Counted from the stretch's first letter, positions 34,200-43,583 are shown. The stretch: DNA of 64,000 bases from Roseateles_C aquae (GCF_032337115.1 NZ_JAVXZY010000002.1:744001-808000); one strand, 5' to 3'. Numbers and translations are program-made. Notes: generated by a model from the letters alone, not told the origin.

Positions 34200-34988
34200 A
34201 TGACGCCGCGCCCGCCCCGCCAGGTGCCTCCGCCGGTGCGACCGGACGGCAGCACCACGCGCACCAGCAGCTACAGCCGTTTCATCCCGCGCGAGGAGCT
34301 GCAGGATTTCGCTGCCTGGAATCCGGATGCCTTTCAGGGCGTGGCCAGCCCGCGGCCGCCGGTCAGCGCGCCGGCCGCGCCCGCCGCTGCTCCAGCCGCC
34401 CCCGAGGCCCCTCCGGAACCCGATATCGGCGAGCTGCTGCATGAGGCGCGCCAGACCGGCTACCAAGATGGCTACCGCGACGGCATGGCTGCGCTGGACG
34501 CCTTCAAGCAGAGCTTTGCGCAGCAGATGACGGCGCAGATCGGCGCCCTGATGCAGGCCTTTGATGATCAGTTCGCCGAGCTCGAAGGCCAGCTGGCCGA
34601 GACGCTGGCCCGCTGCGCCGTCGAACTGGCACGCCAGGTCGTGCGCAGCGAGATCAGCCAGCGCCCCGAGCACATCGCCCGCGTGGCCCACGATGCCGTC
34701 GAAGCCTTGCTGGTCTCGGCCCGCCATGTGCGCGTGCGCGTTCACCCGGACGATCTCCCCCTGGTGCAGGAAGGCGCCGGCGAAGAGCTGCGCGCCCGTG
34801 AAGCCCAGCTGCTGCCCGACCCCAGCATTGCCCGCGGTGGCTGCAAGGTCGACTCGGACATCTCCAGCGTCGATGCCACGCTGGCCACCCGCTGGCAGCA
34901 AACCATGGCCGCGATGGGCCAGGCCTCGCTGTGGGAAGACCGCCGTGGCGGCGACGAGCTGCCGGCTGACCGGGAGGAGCAGCCATGA
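34200..34988 (+). CDS. fliH: Flagellar assembly protein FliH (ATPase regulator)
   Basis: The ATG at 34200 gives 262 residues beginning MTPRPPRQVPPPVRPDG and SYSRFIPREELQDFAAWNPD, the typical start region of betaproteobacterial FliH. A GTG at 34137 would add 21 residues across a run of eight cytosines at 34156-34163; this is considered less likely. A Pro/Ala-rich linker is followed by the helical domain with GYQDGYRDGM and the E2-like C-terminal domain. FliH holds FliI and FliN at the export gate. Its last bases overlap the fliI start. Confidence 0.9.
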   Translation: MTPRPPRQVPPPVRPDGSTTRTSSYSRFIPREELQDFAAWNPDAFQGVASPRPPVSAPAAPAAAPAAPEAPPEPDIGELLHEARQTGYQDGYRDGMAALDAFKQSFAQQMTAQIGALMQAFDDQFAELEGQLAETLARCAVELARQVVRSEISQRPEHIARVAHDAVEALLVSARHVRVRVHPDDLPLVQEGAGEELRAREAQLLPDPSIARGGCKVDSDISSVDATLATRWQQTMAAMGQASLWEDRRGGDELPADREEQP

Positions 34989-36451
34989 TGGCCGGCTTCG
35001 AACAACGGCAGGACCCACAGCAAGCCCGCGCCGAGCGCCTGGCCCGCTGGGATCAGTACCTCGGCGATCTGCAAGCCTTTGCCAGCGCACCGGTGCCGCT
35101 CGAGTCGCAGGGCAAGCTGGTTCGCGTGGCCGGCCTGGTGCTGGAAGCCACCGGCGTCAAGGTGCCGGTGGGCTCGGTCTGCCAGATCCATATGCCCAGC
35201 TCGGCCAGCAATCCGCGCCGCGGTCAGGCCCCGGTGAACGCCGAGGTCGTCGGCTTCTCCGGCGATCGCGCCTACCTGATGCCGACCGACGAGGTTCACG
35301 GCCTGTCCAGCGGTGCCATGGTGCTGCCGCGCCCCGCCGCGCTGCACGGCCCCAAGCTTGGCGAGGAACGCCACCCCTGGCGCCGCGACGAAGACCGCGG
35401 CCTGCACCTGCCCATGGGTGATGGCCTGCTCGGTCGCGTCGTCGATTCGCACGGCCATCCGCTGGATCGCCGCGGCCCGCTGCAAGGCGTGCATGCGGCG
35501 CCGATGGTGCGCCGCCCGATCAACGCGATGGACCGCGATCCGGTGCGCACCCCGCTGGACACCGGCGTGCGTTCGATCAACACCATGCTGACCGTCGGCC
35601 GCGGCCAGCGCCTGGGCCTGTTCGCCGGTACCGGCGTCGGCAAATCGGTGCTGCTGGGCATGATGGCCCGCTACACCGAGGCCGATGTGATCGTCGTCGG
35701 CCTGATTGGCGAACGCGGCCGCGAAGTCAAGGAATTCATCGAAGACATCATTGGCGAGGATGGCCTGGCCCGTTCGGTCGTTGTCGCCGCCCCGGCCGAT
35801 GCGCCGCCGCTCTTGCGCATGCAGGGCGCGACCTACGCCACCGCCATCGCCGAACATTTCCGCGACCAGGGCCTGCATGTGCTCTTGCTGATGGATTCGC
35901 TGACCCGCTATGCGATGGCCCAGCGCGAGATCGCCCTGGCCATCGGCGAGCCACCGGCCACCAAGGGCTATCCCCCGAGCTGCTTCGCCAAGCTGCCCCA
36001 GCTGGTCGAACGCAGTGGCAACGGTCTGCACGGCGAAGGCTCGATCACCGCCTTCTACACCGTGCTGTCCGAGGGCGACGACCAGCAAGACCCGATCGCC
36101 GACGCCGCGCGCGGCATCCTGGACGGCCATATCGTGCTGTCGCGCGAGCTGGCCGAGGCCGGCCACTACCCGGCCGTCGACATCGAGCGTTCGATCTCGC
36201 GCGTGATGACCAACGTGGCCAGCAAGCCGCATATCGAGTCGGCGCGGCGCTTCCGCCAGCTGCTCGCGAAATACAACAAGGCGCGCGATCTGATCCAGCT
36301 CGGCGCCTACGTACCCGGCCACGACCCCGAGCTCGACCTCGCCGTGCGCCTGCACCCCGATATGCAGCGCCTGCTGCAGCAAGACATGCACAGCCCCGCC
36401 GAACTGGCCACCAGCATTGCCCAGCTCAATGCGGTCATCAATGGCGGCTGA
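34985..36451 (+). CDS. fliI: Flagellum-specific ATPase FliI
   Basis: FliI (488 residues) is the type III export ATPase, related to F1-beta. The Walker A loop is GLFAGTGVGKS; a catalytic glutamate lies in GLIGERGREVKEF; Walker B is VLLLMDSLTRYAMAQREI. The C-terminal domain ends LAQLNAVINGG-like. Two adjacent ATG codons overlap the end of fliH. Confidence 0.98.
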   Translation: MMAGFEQRQDPQQARAERLARWDQYLGDLQAFASAPVPLESQGKLVRVAGLVLEATGVKVPVGSVCQIHMPSSASNPRRGQAPVNAEVVGFSGDRAYLMPTDEVHGLSSGAMVLPRPAALHGPKLGEERHPWRRDEDRGLHLPMGDGLLGRVVDSHGHPLDRRGPLQGVHAAPMVRRPINAMDRDPVRTPLDTGVRSINTMLTVGRGQRLGLFAGTGVGKSVLLGMMARYTEADVIVVGLIGERGREVKEFIEDIIGEDGLARSVVVAAPADAPPLLRMQGATYATAIAEHFRDQGLHVLLLMDSLTRYAMAQREIALAIGEPPATKGYPPSCFAKLPQLVERSGNGLHGEGSITAFYTVLSEGDDQQDPIADAARGILDGHIVLSRELAEAGHYPAVDIERSISRVMTNVASKPHIESARRFRQLLAKYNKARDLIQLGAYVPGHDPELDLAVRLHPDMQRLLQQDMHSPAELATSIAQLNAVINGG

Positions 36452-36492
36452 GAACTGCCGATAAACAGAACACCAGGCTTGGAGTCACACCG

Positions 36493-36957
36493 ATGAGCAC
36501 CACACACGCACTGACCCTGTTGCTGGAACGCGCCGAATCGGAGCGCGACGAAGCGCTGCGCGCGCTGCAGGATGCCCAGCAGCAGGCCAACGCCGCGCGC
36601 GACCAGCAGGGCCAGCTGGCCCAGTACCGCAGCGAATACCAGCAGCGCTGGACGGCCACCTTTGCCCGCGCCACCACGGTGGACATCCTCGGCTGCTATC
36701 AGAACTTCAGCGGCCGCTTGAACCAGGCCATCGATCAGCAAGGTCTGATCAGCGTTCACGCCGACCGCCGCGTCGACATGGCCCGCGAAGTGCTGCGTGA
36801 GCGCGAGCTGCGCGTCGCCTCGGTGCGCAAGCTGCTGGAGCGCCGCCGCCTCGATCAGCTTCGCCTGGCCTCGCGCCAGGAGCAAAAGGCCAGTGATGAG
36901 CAGGCCGCCCGCACCGCCTATGCCAGCCAGCACGGCTTCATGCGCCTGAGCGCCTGA
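36493..36957 (+). CDS. fliJ: Flagellar export chaperone FliJ
   Basis: The 154-residue protein is one long antiparallel coiled coil, rich in Gln, Arg and Glu, as expected for FliJ, the stalk of the export ATPase that resembles F1-gamma. Position between fliI and fliK supports it. The start is preceded by a GGAG-like site. Confidence 0.92.
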   Translation: MSTTHALTLLLERAESERDEALRALQDAQQQANAARDQQGQLAQYRSEYQQRWTATFARATTVDILGCYQNFSGRLNQAIDQQGLISVHADRRVDMAREVLRERELRVASVRKLLERRRLDQLRLASRQEQKASDEQAARTAYASQHGFMRLSA

Positions 36958-36992
36958 GCGCCACATCCGACCGACTACAAGCCGCCCCCACC

Positions 36993-38384
36993 ATGAACAA
37001 AATCGCCACCAGTCCGGCCACTCTGAGCAGCGCTGTGGCGGGCCTCGCCGGCACGGCCGGCCGCGCTGCCACTGCCAGCAACGCCGCTGCCGCCGGCAGC
37101 GCCAGCTTCATGCAGCTGCTGCGCGATAGCAGCCAGCCGGCCATGCCGCCCGCAGCTCCGGCGCCCGCACCTGTTCCTGCAGCTCAGACAAGCACGCCAA
37201 CGCCTCAGGCGGCCGCACCCGCCCCTGGCAGAGATGCCCGACCAGCGCCAGGCACCGAGCACAATGCCGAGGACGGCCGCCACACGATGCCAGCACGACT
37301 GCCAGGCAACACACCCGCCAAAGCCAGCAGCGCTGAGGCCAGCAAGGCGGCGAAGGCCGCCGGCAGTGCCGGCGACAAGAGCGCCGCGACTGGCAGCGCC
37401 AAGACTTCGGCCCGTGGCGACGCTGACGACGCTGGAACAGCCAGCACGCGCTGCGAGGACACCGGTGAGCTGACACAGGACGGCGACGACAACACGACTG
37501 CAGCTTCTGACGCTGGCCAACTCGCCGCGCAAGCCGCCGCCGGCAACCCGCAAGCCCCGGCGGCATCTGCGCCCGGCCTGTTACTTGCTGAACAACGCCC
37601 AGCAGCGTCTTTGGCACGCGCTGGCAACAACCAAGACCACATGACTGCCGCCTCGGAGTCCGATGACGCCGAGGCCACGCAGCGTCTGGGCGCCGCGCCC
37701 CAGAGCGACTCAACGCCTCTGATGGACAAAAGCAGCGCCAGCCCTGGAAGCAAGCCTGCGCTGGCCGAACAGGTGCTGGCCATCGTCAGTGGCCGCGCTG
37801 AAGCAGGCGCCAAGCTTGGCAGCTCAACGGGTGCCGCAGCGAGCGAATTCGCCGGTGCCCTGCAAGCCGCGCAAGGCGCATCGAGCGCCAAGCTCGAACG
37901 CAGCTCGGCTCAAGGCATCGCCGCGCCCCGTGAGTACAGCATCGACGCGCCGCTGTACAGCGACGACTTCGCGCCACAAATGAGCGCCAGGCTGAGCCTG
38001 GCCGCCGCGGACGGCGTCCAGCAAGCCCTGCTCAACTTGAATCCTGCCGAGATGGGCCCGGTGCAGGTGCAAATCGTGCTGGATGGCCAGCAGGCACAGA
38101 TCAGCTTCGTCAGCGATCAGCCGGACACTCGCGCCGTTCTCGAACGCAGCCTGCCCGAGCTGGCGGCGGCCCTGCGCGACAACGGCATGACGCTCAGTGG
38201 CGGTGGCGTCTTCAGCCAATCTCAGCAGGGCCAGGCGCGGCAGGAAGGCCGCAATGCTGACGCCGGCTCGCGCGCGATTCTCGGCGGCGGCAGCAGGCCA
38301 GACGATTCGGTCCAGCCGCTGATGGCAGCGCTGCCAACGCCGGCCACACGCGGCTCACGCGGCGTACTTGATCTGTTTGCTTGA
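36993..38384 (+). CDS. fliK: Flagellar hook-length control protein FliK
   Basis: FliK (463 residues) measures the hook and triggers the FlhB switch. Most of the protein (to about residue 320) is Ala/Ser/Pro/Asp-rich and probably disordered. The folded C-terminal domain has LLNLNPAEMGPVQVQIVLDG and LPELAAALRDNGMTLS, the family signature. A Gln/Gly-rich tail follows. The next gene, fliL, begins after 160 bases and may start a new transcript. Confidence 0.93.
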   Translation: MNKIATSPATLSSAVAGLAGTAGRAATASNAAAAGSASFMQLLRDSSQPAMPPAAPAPAPVPAAQTSTPTPQAAAPAPGRDARPAPGTEHNAEDGRHTMPARLPGNTPAKASSAEASKAAKAAGSAGDKSAATGSAKTSARGDADDAGTASTRCEDTGELTQDGDDNTTAASDAGQLAAQAAAGNPQAPAASAPGLLLAEQRPAASLARAGNNQDHMTAASESDDAEATQRLGAAPQSDSTPLMDKSSASPGSKPALAEQVLAIVSGRAEAGAKLGSSTGAAASEFAGALQAAQGASSAKLERSSAQGIAAPREYSIDAPLYSDDFAPQMSARLSLAAADGVQQALLNLNPAEMGPVQVQIVLDGQQAQISFVSDQPDTRAVLERSLPELAAALRDNGMTLSGGGVFSQSQQGQARQEGRNADAGSRAILGGGSRPDDSVQPLMAALPTPATRGSRGVLDLFA

Positions 38385-38544
38385 GGCTGCGCAGGGCTCA
38401 AATCGCCGGCGCGTGTGAACATGGACGCGATTGCCCTGCTTATCAGGCCATGCCGAACGCCCAGGACTCCGAATAATCCATCATAGGGGTCACCATTGCG
38501 TCAGGCTGGCGCGCTACTGACCCAGTCGAGTTCAAGGAGTTCAA

Positions 38545-39132
38545 ATGTCTGCAGCAGCCGCACCGGCCGATGCCGCCCCGAAAGGTGGCGGCAAGAAGAA
38601 ACTGATCATCATCATCGCTGCGGTGCTGCTGCTGGTGCTCGGCGGTGGCGGCGCGGCCGTGCTGATGATGAAGAAGAAAAAGGCGGCCGAGGATGAGGAA
38701 GGCGCTGACGCCGCGCCGGCCGAGCAACATGCGCCTGCGGCCCACGCCAAGCCGGGCACGCCGCCCACCTTTGTGCCGCTGGACCCCTTCACGGTCAATC
38801 TGGCCGACAAGGAAGTCGATCGCTATGCGCAGATCGGCGTCACGCTGGAAGTCGCCGACCCGCATATGGCCGACACCATCAAGGCCTATATGCCGGCGAT
38901 CCGCAGCAATGTGCTGATGGTGCTGTCGCACAAGACGTCGGAAGAACTGCTGACCCGCGAAGGCAAGGACAAGCTGGCCAAGGAAATCCTGCGCGAGTCG
39001 GTGCGCCCGATGGGCATCGAGCTCGACGACGAAGAGGAAGAAGACCCAAAGCCGAAGAAAAAGAAGAAGAAAAAAGCCCACGTCGAAAGCCCCGTCACCC
39101 AAGTGCTGTTTTCCACCTTCATCGTCCAGTGA
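38545..39132 (+). CDS. fliL: Flagellar basal body-associated protein FliL
   Basis: The 195-residue protein has one membrane helix (about residues 22-41) after a short Lys-containing cytoplasmic segment, then a periplasmic domain with VPLDPFTVNLAD and ILLRE-like helices (KEILRESVRP), ending FSTFIVQ. FliL supports the stator. A Lys-rich insert (KPKKKKKKKA, near residues 171-180) sits just before the last strand, encoded by an A-rich tract that is unusual in this GC-rich DNA. Confidence 0.95.
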   Translation: MSAAAAPADAAPKGGGKKKLIIIIAAVLLLVLGGGGAAVLMMKKKKAAEDEEGADAAPAEQHAPAAHAKPGTPPTFVPLDPFTVNLADKEVDRYAQIGVTLEVADPHMADTIKAYMPAIRSNVLMVLSHKTSEELLTREGKDKLAKEILRESVRPMGIELDDEEEEDPKPKKKKKKKAHVESPVTQVLFSTFIVQ

Positions 39133-39229
39133 TCATGTTCCCCCGCACTGACTTCATCCACCAGGCCCCGCTGGGCCCGCAGGCCTGCGCCCATCCGGGT
39201 GTTACCGCATGCGTTGACGGAGTGCTGGC

Positions 39230-40234
39230 ATGAATCAGCAGATCCTGTCGCAAGACGAAGTCGATGCACTGCTGCAAGGCATTACCGGCGAGAGCCAGAA
39301 GCTCGAGGCCGAGGAGGTCCAGCAGGGCGGCATACGCGACTACAACCTGGCCAGCCAGGAGCGCATTGTTCGTGGGCGCATGCCCACGATGGAAATCATC
39401 AACGAGCGCTTCGCCCGCAATATCCGCATCGGCCTGTTCAACTTCATCCGCAAGAGCCCAGAAGTCGCCATCGGCGGCATCAAGGTGCAGAAGTACTCGG
39501 CCTTTTTGCGCGAGATCGTGGTGCCGACCAACTTCAACATCGTGTCGGTCAAGCCATTGCGCGGCTCCGGCCTGATCGTCTGCGATCCGACGCTGGTGTT
39601 TGCGGTGATCGATTCGCTGTTCGGCGGCATCGGCAAGTTCCATGCGCGTATCGAAGGCCGCGATTTCTCGCCAACCGAGCAGCGCGTCATCCTGCGCCTG
39701 GTTGAGGTGATCACCGCCGAATACCGCAAGGCCTGGACCGGCATCTACCCGCTGGAGCTGGAATACCAGCGCTCGGAAATGCAGCCGCAGTTTGCCAATA
39801 TCGCCACGCCCAGCGAGATCGTCGTGTCGACCTCGTTCACGCTGGAAATCGGCGAGACCAGCGGCACCGTCTATTTCTGCATCCCCTACTCGACGCTGGA
39901 GCCGATCCGGGATGTGCTGTACTCGACCACCGTCGGCGACTCCTCCGAGCCCGACCGGCGTTGGGTCAATCTGCTCAAGCACCAGCTGCAATCGGCCGAG
40001 GTCGAGCTGGTGGCCGAGCTGGCCAATGCGCCGGCCACGGTCGAGCAGTTGCTTGCCTTCAAGCCCGGTGATTTCATCGAGCTGGACCTGGAGCCCCTGA
40101 TCAAATCCAAGATCGACGGCGTGCCCATTTTTGACTGCCACTACGGCACCTCCAATGGCAAGTACGCGCTCAAGGTCGAACAAATGCTGACCGGCCCGGA
40201 CACGGGCTGGCTGGGAGCCCGCAATGTCACCTGA
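39230..40234 (+). CDS. fliM: Flagellar motor switch protein FliM
   Basis: FliM (334 residues) begins MNQQILSQDEVDALLQG, the conserved peptide that binds phosphorylated CheY. The middle domain has the GGXG-like region in DSLFGGIGKF, and the C-terminal SpoA domain ends in LKVEQML. It is the direct receiver of the CheY signal. Its last 11 bases overlap fliN. Confidence 0.98.
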   Translation: MNQQILSQDEVDALLQGITGESQKLEAEEVQQGGIRDYNLASQERIVRGRMPTMEIINERFARNIRIGLFNFIRKSPEVAIGGIKVQKYSAFLREIVVPTNFNIVSVKPLRGSGLIVCDPTLVFAVIDSLFGGIGKFHARIEGRDFSPTEQRVILRLVEVITAEYRKAWTGIYPLELEYQRSEMQPQFANIATPSEIVVSTSFTLEIGETSGTVYFCIPYSTLEPIRDVLYSTTVGDSSEPDRRWVNLLKHQLQSAEVELVAELANAPATVEQLLAFKPGDFIELDLEPLIKSKIDGVPIFDCHYGTSNGKYALKVEQMLTGPDTGWLGARNVT

Positions 40235-40667
40235 CGAACCCTCCATGGACGAACAGGACGCCATGGCGGCCGAATGGGCCGCCGCACTCGCCGAAGCCAA
40301 GCAACCCGAGCCCGAAGTGGCCAGCGAGGTGCAGACGCAGCCCGAACAGGTCGCGCCCGCCTCCTTCACCAATTTCGCGCCCACGCCCGGTGGCATGCCG
40401 GGCAGCGACATCAACATGATTTTGGACATCCCCGTCCAGCTGACTGTTGAGCTGGGCCGCACCCGCATCCCGATCAAGAACATCCTGCAGCTGGCGCAAG
40501 GCTCGGTGGTGGAACTCGACGCCTTGGCCGGCGAGCCGATGGACGTGCTGGTCAACGGTTATCTGATCGCCCAGGGCGAGGTGGTGGTGGTGAACGACAA
40601 GTTCGGTATCCGGCTGACCGACATCGTCACGCCGTCCGAACGGATGCGCCGGCTGAGCAAGGCCTGA
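40224..40667 (+). CDS. fliN: Flagellar motor switch protein FliN
   Basis: The ATG at 40224 has an excellent GGGAG site inside the end of fliM and gives 147 residues; an internal ATG at 40245 also fits the family (MDEQDAMAAEW). The N-terminus is acidic and Gln/Pro-rich. The C-terminal SpoA domain has VTVELGRTRIPIKNIL-like sequence and GEVVVVNDKFGIRLTDI. FliN forms the lower C ring and docks FliH. Confidence 0.97.
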   Translation: MSPDEPSMDEQDAMAAEWAAALAEAKQPEPEVASEVQTQPEQVAPASFTNFAPTPGGMPGSDINMILDIPVQLTVELGRTRIPIKNILQLAQGSVVELDALAGEPMDVLVNGYLIAQGEVVVVNDKFGIRLTDIVTPSERMRRLSKA

Positions 40668-40719
40668 TCAGGGCCAGGCCACAGCGGCCATCACGCCGGC
40701 ACGGCGCAGCCGCATGATC

Positions 40720-40742
40720 AAGAGGCCCGCCGGGCCTCTTTT
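40720..40742 (+). terminator. Internal terminator-like hairpin between fliN and fliO
   Basis: AAGAGGCCC and GGGCCTCTT form a perfect nine-pair stem with a three-base loop, ending in TTTT. It lies within the fliLMNOPQR series, 53 bases after fliN and 43 before fliO, and could lower expression of the export-gate genes relative to the switch genes. Confidence 0.6.
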
Positions 40743-40784
40743 CCATCGAGTCCCACAGCGCCCGAACGCCCAGAATCGGGCGCC

Positions 40785-41153
40785 ATGAACAACCCATTCC
40801 TGCCTTTCGTCTGGTTCCTGGCCATCGTGGCCATGATTCCGGTGGCGCTGTGGCTGCTCAAGCGCACGCCGATGGGCTCGGCGTTGAGCCAAGGCCAGAT
40901 GCGCACCGTGGCCGTGCTGCCGCTCGCGCCCAACCAGAAGCTGGTCACGGTCGAGGTGGGCCAGGGCGAGGACAAGCGCTGGCTGGTGCTCGGTGTCAGC
41001 GGCCAGCAGATCAACACGCTGCACGTGATGCCGCCGCAGCCGGAGGCGCCCGGCAGTGCGAGCATGGCTGGCACGAGCTTTGCGGAGCAGTTGCGCGGCC
41101 GCCTGAGGGCCGGCCGCGACAGCAAGAACGCAGGAGACGGCGATGCGGCCTGA
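40785..41153 (+). CDS. fliO: Flagellar biosynthesis protein FliO
   Basis: The 122-residue protein has one N-terminal membrane helix (about residues 6-24) followed by a basic segment and a small beta domain with VAVLPLAPNQKLVTVEVG and WLVLGVSGQQINTLHVM, as in the FliO/FliZ family. It assists assembly of the FliP ring. It overlaps fliP by 11 bases. Confidence 0.92.
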   Translation: MNNPFLPFVWFLAIVAMIPVALWLLKRTPMGSALSQGQMRTVAVLPLAPNQKLVTVEVGQGEDKRWLVLGVSGQQINTLHVMPPQPEAPGSASMAGTSFAEQLRGRLRAGRDSKNAGDGDAA

Positions 41154-41931
41154 GCCCCAGCGCCTTTTCTTCAAGCTGCCGCACTGGGCCAGGCAAGGCC
41201 TGACCCTATCGCTGTTATCGGCCTGGGCTGGAGCGGCTTTAGCGCAAGCGGCCCCGCCGCCAGCCAGCCTGCCGCTGCTGGTCGGCCAGGGCGCTGGTGG
41301 CAGCTACTCGGTGCCCATCCAGACCCTGCTGTTCTTCACCGCGCTCGGTTTTCTGCCCGCCGTACTGCTGATGATGACCGGCTTCACCCGCATCGTCATC
41401 GTGCTGTCGCTGATGCGCCAGGCGCTGGGCACCCAGGCGGCGCCACCCAACCAGGTGATCATCGGCCTGTCGCTGTTCCTCACCTTCTTCGTGATGAGCC
41501 CGACGCTGGACAAGGTCTACGCCGAGGCCTGGCAGCCCTACTCGGCCGGCAGCATTGCCTTTGACGAAGCGCTGGCCCGCGCCGAAGTGCCGATGCGCGG
41601 CTTCATGCTGAAACAGACTCGGCAGGCCGATGTCGCCTTGTTCAGCCGCCTGGCCAAGCTGGACCCCGGCATCAAGCCCGAGACCGTGCCCTTCAAGGTG
41701 CTGGTGCCGGCCTTTGTGACCAGCGAGTTGAAGAGCGCCTTCCAGATCGCGTTCCTGATCTTCATCCCCTTCCTGGTCATCGACATGATCGTCAGCAGCG
41801 TGCTGATGAGCCTGGGCATGATGATGCTGTCTCCAGTGCTGGTCGCCCTGCCCTTCAAGCTGATGCTGTTCGTGCTGGCCGATGGCTGGAATCTCTTGCT
41901 CGGCTCGCTCGCCGCCTCCTTCGCGAGCTAA
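41143..41931 (+). CDS. fliP: Flagellar export gate protein FliP
   Basis: FliP (262 residues) has a cleavable signal ending near LAQA (about residue 32) and four membrane helices. Family motifs include MMTGFTRIVIVLSLMRQALG, PPNQVIIGLSLFLTFFVM and IFIPFLVIDMIVSSVLMSLGM. It forms the export channel with FliQ and FliR. The start lies inside fliO. Confidence 0.97.
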   Translation: MRPEPQRLFFKLPHWARQGLTLSLLSAWAGAALAQAAPPPASLPLLVGQGAGGSYSVPIQTLLFFTALGFLPAVLLMMTGFTRIVIVLSLMRQALGTQAAPPNQVIIGLSLFLTFFVMSPTLDKVYAEAWQPYSAGSIAFDEALARAEVPMRGFMLKQTRQADVALFSRLAKLDPGIKPETVPFKVLVPAFVTSELKSAFQIAFLIFIPFLVIDMIVSSVLMSLGMMMLSPVLVALPFKLMLFVLADGWNLLLGSLAASFAS

Positions 41932-41956
41932 GGCACCCACTTCACGAGAGGCCCCC

Positions 41957-42226
41957 ATGGATGCCCAACAAGTCTTCACCTTCGGCCAGCAAGGCCTCTA
42001 CATGCTGATGCTGGTGGCGGCGCCGGTGCTGATCACCGTGCTGCTGGTCGGCGTGCTGGTCAGCGTGTTCCAGGCCGCCACACAGATCAATGAGGCCACC
42101 TTGTCCTTTGTGCCCAAGGTTGTCGCTGCCGTGCTGGTGCTGGCGCTGACGGGCCCCTGGATGATGACGACGCTGGTCGAATACATCCAGCGCACGCTGC
42201 AGACGATTCCGCAGGTGGTCGGCTGA
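41957..42226 (+). CDS. fliQ: Flagellar export gate protein FliQ
   Basis: The ATG at 41957 gives 89 residues, the exact family size, with two membrane helices. The sequence QATTQIN-like (FQAATQINEATLSFVPK) is diagnostic. It follows fliP by 25 bases. Confidence 0.97.
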   Translation: MDAQQVFTFGQQGLYMLMLVAAPVLITVLLVGVLVSVFQAATQINEATLSFVPKVVAAVLVLALTGPWMMTTLVEYIQRTLQTIPQVVG

Positions 42227-42245
42227 GGCGGCAAAGAGCTCCTGA

Positions 42246-43010
42246 ATGTTCAGCATCACCGAAGCCCAGCTGATGCAGTGGTTGACGCCGCTGCTGTGGC
42301 CATTTGTGCGCACGCTGGCGCTGTTTGCTGGCATGCCGGTGATCAGCCAGCGGGCCGTGCCAATGCGGGTGCGCGTCGGCTTGTCGTTATTCATCGCCAT
42401 CGCGGCGCAACCCTCGCTGCCCGAGATCAAGCCGGTGCCGCTCGATGCGCTGCCCCTGTTGACGCTGCTGATCGCGCAGCAGGTGCTGATCGGTCTGTCC
42501 ATGGGCTTTGCGGTGCGCGTGGTGTTCGCCGCGCTGGAGTTCGCTGGCGAGCTGATCGGCCTGCAGATGGGTCTGAATTTCGCTGGCTTCTTTGACCCGG
42601 CCACCGGCAGCCAGGGCACCTCGACCTCGCGCTTTTTCGGCAGCATGGTCGCTTTTCTCTTCATCGCCATTAACGGCCATCTGCTCTTGATCCATGCGCT
42701 GGTGCAGAGCTTCAGCGCCTTTCCAGTCGGCGAGGAGCCTTTTCATTTTCTGCGTGCCGTGCAGCCGCAGACCTGGGGTGCCGAGATCTTCCGCATGGGC
42801 CTGTGGATCGCGTTGCCGCTGATCACCATGCTGATGTTCGTCAACCTGGTGCTGGGCGTGATCTCGCGCGTGGCGCCGCAGATCGGCGTCTTCTCGGTTG
42901 GCTTTCCGCTGACCGTGAGCATCGGGCTGATCGGCATGGTGGCCACGCTGCCACTGATGCAAACGCCCTTCACCGTGGTGCTGGAACGGATGCTGGCCGC
43001 CTTCGGCTGA
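42246..43010 (+). CDS. fliR: Flagellar export gate protein FliR
   Basis: FliR (254 residues) has about six membrane helices. The conserved loop GELIGLQMGLNFAGFFDP is clear, and the C-terminal part has NLVLGVISRVAPQIGVFSVGF. It is the last gene of the fliL-fliR series and converges on the YfiR-like gene on the opposite strand, with a gap of only 27 bases. Confidence 0.97.
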   Translation: MFSITEAQLMQWLTPLLWPFVRTLALFAGMPVISQRAVPMRVRVGLSLFIAIAAQPSLPEIKPVPLDALPLLTLLIAQQVLIGLSMGFAVRVVFAALEFAGELIGLQMGLNFAGFFDPATGSQGTSTSRFFGSMVAFLFIAINGHLLLIHALVQSFSAFPVGEEPFHFLRAVQPQTWGAEIFRMGLWIALPLITMLMFVNLVLGVISRVAPQIGVFSVGFPLTVSIGLIGMVATLPLMQTPFTVVLERMLAAFG

Positions 43011-43037
43011 ACGCCGCGCAGCGCTACTTCTCGCAGC

Positions 43038-43583
43038 TCAGCGCACCTCGCGCGCCAGCTTCAGCACCTGCGAGCTGAGCACCAGGCCGCGCCGCTTGGC
43101 CTCGGTGTAGTTGATCCTGAACGACAGGCCGTTGGGCTCCAGCACCAGCGCGATGCTGGCACCGGCACGGAAGGCCTCCGGCGTATCGCCAACCACCAGC
43201 ACCGGCTCGTCGCCCAGGGCGGCCTGCCAGCGTTGCAGCTCATTGCGATCGCTGAGCGCCATCACCAGCAGCTGGCACTGCCCCGGCGCGGGCGGCGCCG
43301 TCAGCACCTGCAGGCGCGCGCCGATGCCGTCATGCGGCTTCCTGGCAATTGCACGCAACGACTCCTGCAGCTCGGCATTGCCGGCGATGCAGTAGTTGAA
43401 TTCCTTCAGCGGCGGCGGCGGCCATTGGGTGAACTGGGCGAAGCGGTAGATGAAGGCGGCCTTGAGCTGTGACTCGTCCTGCAACGGTGCGGCATGCGCA
43501 AGCCCCAGGCTGAGCACAGCTGGCAGACAGAGCCGCGGCACGCCCTTCAGTCGACGCGTCGGCCATGACAGGCCGACGCTCAT
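43038..43583 (-). CDS. YfiR-family (DUF4154) periplasmic protein
   Basis: The ATG at 43583 gives 181 residues with a signal peptide ending near AHA (residue 31). The mature protein opens with QLKAAFIYRFAQFTQWPP, the signature of this family, and continues with the two alternating strands of the fold. YfiR of Pseudomonas binds and represses the inner-membrane cyclase YfiN from the periplasm. Here Cys65 and Cys103 correspond to the first disulfide of that protein; a second pair is absent. The start overlaps the stop of the TonB-dependent receptor gene by four bases. Function as a repressor of the linked cyclase is an inference. Confidence 0.85.
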   Translation of the reverse strand: MSVGLSWPTRRLKGVPRLCLPAVLSLGLAHAAPLQDESQLKAAFIYRFAQFTQWPPPPLKEFNYCIAGNAELQESLRAIARKPHDGIGARLQVLTAPPAPGQCQLLVMALSDRNELQRWQAALGDEPVLVVGDTPEAFRAGASIALVLEPNGLSFRINYTEAKRRGLVLSSQVLKLAREVR

